64,000 bases of DNA from Methylococcaceae bacterium (GTDB taxonomy: Bacteria > Pseudomonadota > Gammaproteobacteria > Methylococcales > Methylomonadaceae), in NCBI GenBank assembly GCA_947505105.1, contig CANNKG010000006.1, forward strand, positions 1-64,000, in the 5' to 3' direction. This document shows positions 63,339 through 64,000 of the stretch, in pieces; the stretch's first letter is position 1; each line of letters starts with the position of its first letter. The position numbers and the translations under genes are program-made. The notes beneath the pieces are model-generated. The model saw nothing but the letters and a program-made list of their open reading frames with translations, did not search any database and was not told the origin of the DNA.

Positions 63339-64000
63339 TTAATCTTTGCTTCGAAAGTCTCCAGGATTCAGGCGATTTTTCTTTAGTTTTAAATAAACAG
63401 CGCGTGAGCTAATACCCATCACCTCGGCAACTTTTTTAATATTTCCTTGATGTTGTTTTAATGTCGTTTCAAGAAAAGTTTTTTCAATAGCGGCAATCGA
63501 TTGTTCTTTTACGTCCTTCCAGTCATCTGGATGGAGGAGCTTTGGTTGAAGTTCCAAGTCCAGATCGGTCATTTCTTCGCCTTTGGTAAATAACAAGCTA
63601 CGCTCTAAAACATTTTCCAGTTCACGGACATTACCCGGCCAGGGGTAGTTTCGAATTTTATGCATGACTTTACGACTGACTGAGAGCACATTCTTGTGAT
63701 GCTTTTGATTTAAACGCTGAATAATTAATTGCACGAGGAATGGCAGATCTTCATGACGCTCGGAAAGTGGCGGGATATTCAGTCTGACGACATTAATACG
63801 GTAGTACAGATCATGACGAAACATCCCTTGAGTAACAAGAGCTTCAAGATTTTGATTGGTGGCGGAGATGATTCTTAGATCGACGGACAGAATTTGTTTT
63901 CCACCCACACGTTCCAATTCACCTTCCTGGATTACACGCAACAAGCGGGTTTGCGCAGCGGGCGATAATGAATCAACTTCATCCAAAAATAGCGTACCCC
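63339..64000 (-). CDS. Sigma-54-dependent Fis-family activator, C-terminal part
   Basis: The 3' portion of a gene whose start is beyond the window; 219 residues are visible. The AAA+ domain is entered at Walker B (GTLFLDEVDSL), followed by TRLLRVIQEGELERVGG, DLRIISATNQNLEALV, YYRINVVRLNIPPL and [18 protein letters not shown]. The C-terminal Fis-type HTH reads NIKKVAEVMGISSRAVYLKLKK. Which signal domain it carries cannot be seen. No terminator with a T-run follows. Confidence 0.93.
   Translation of the reverse strand, partial: GTLFLDEVDSLSPAAQTRLLRVIQEGELERVGGKQILSVDLRIISATNQNLEALVTQGMFRHDLYYRINVVRLNIPPLSERHEDLPFLVQLIIQRLNQKHHKNVLSVSRKVMHKIRNYPWPGNVRELENVLERSLLFTKGEEMTDLDLELQPKLLHPDDWKDVKEQSIAAIEKTFLETTLKQHQGNIKKVAEVMGISSRAVYLKLKKNRLNPGDFRSKD

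Overview
The window looks like chromosome from a gammaproteobacterial methylotroph, most likely a methanotroph of the order Methylococcales. This rests on three things. There is a DUF447 protein translationally coupled to MfnB, the methanofuran-synthesis enzyme used with tetrahydromethanopterin C1 metabolism. There is an exported SRPBCC protein of MxaD type. The housekeeping neighbourhoods are gammaproteobacterial (mrp/metG divergent pair, nagZ-hpt-MTIP, yciO-M50-scpA-scpB-rluB). The species assignment is inference. No rRNA, tRNA, CRISPR array or intact insertion sequence was found.

Layout. 1-8.3 kb: a 158-bp double-hairpin repeat abutting a broken TonB-receptor remnant, a YcgN-type protein, an MltD-like lytic transglycosylase, a beta-propeller protein, the MxaD-like protein, a large secreted protein of unknown function and a dead IS3-family fragment. 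8.3-14.8 kb: a secreted Lcl/DUF1566-PKD-PKD-Lcl protein, then a likely operon of lipoprotein, abundant-looking exported protein and parvulin chaperone, with a strong terminator hairpin between the last two. 15.5-35.3 kb: mostly housekeeping (Mrp, MetG, a soluble RnfB-like ferredoxin, HIT, FliL-like, NagZ, Hpt, MTIP, YgjP-like, LapG/LapD, truncated globin, BI-1, a TlpA-like redoxin, MepA, DUF447-MfnB, HD-GYP, MnmM-like, PpnP, NYN, YbiT, YjdM). 35.7-41.7 kb: a chemoreceptor and the yciO-rluB cluster. 41.8-51 kb: a membrane pyrophosphatase, the second repeat copy, a divergent RpoD-like sigma factor, HflK, HflC and FtsH. 51-56.4 kb: a sigma-54 two-component system divergent from an outer-membrane barrel and a short PstS-like protein. 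56.8-64 kb: a ferritin-like DUF2202 protein, an OmpR/EnvZ-type pair, two periplasmic haem proteins, an HMA-TauE/SafE-type membrane protein, a TonB-receptor pseudogene and the C-terminal part of a sigma-54 activator.

How genes work together. LapD and LapG form the c-di-GMP-controlled periplasmic protease switch for a surface adhesin that is not in the window. DUF447 and MfnB belong to C1-carrier (methanofuran) synthesis. HflK, HflC and FtsH form the membrane quality-control complex and sit downstream of a sigma factor that may be a stress or membrane-state regulator. ScpA and ScpB act with SMC in chromosome condensation. The best candidates for an undescribed system are (i) the Cache-type histidine kinase, sigma-54 regulator, barrel and mini-PstS block at 51.1-55.9 kb, (ii) the sigma factor with an RpoD-derived but reduced N-terminus at 45.3 kb, and (iii) the lipoprotein/exported-protein/parvulin operon at 11.4-14.8 kb. 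Functions given for these are hypotheses from sequence and context only.
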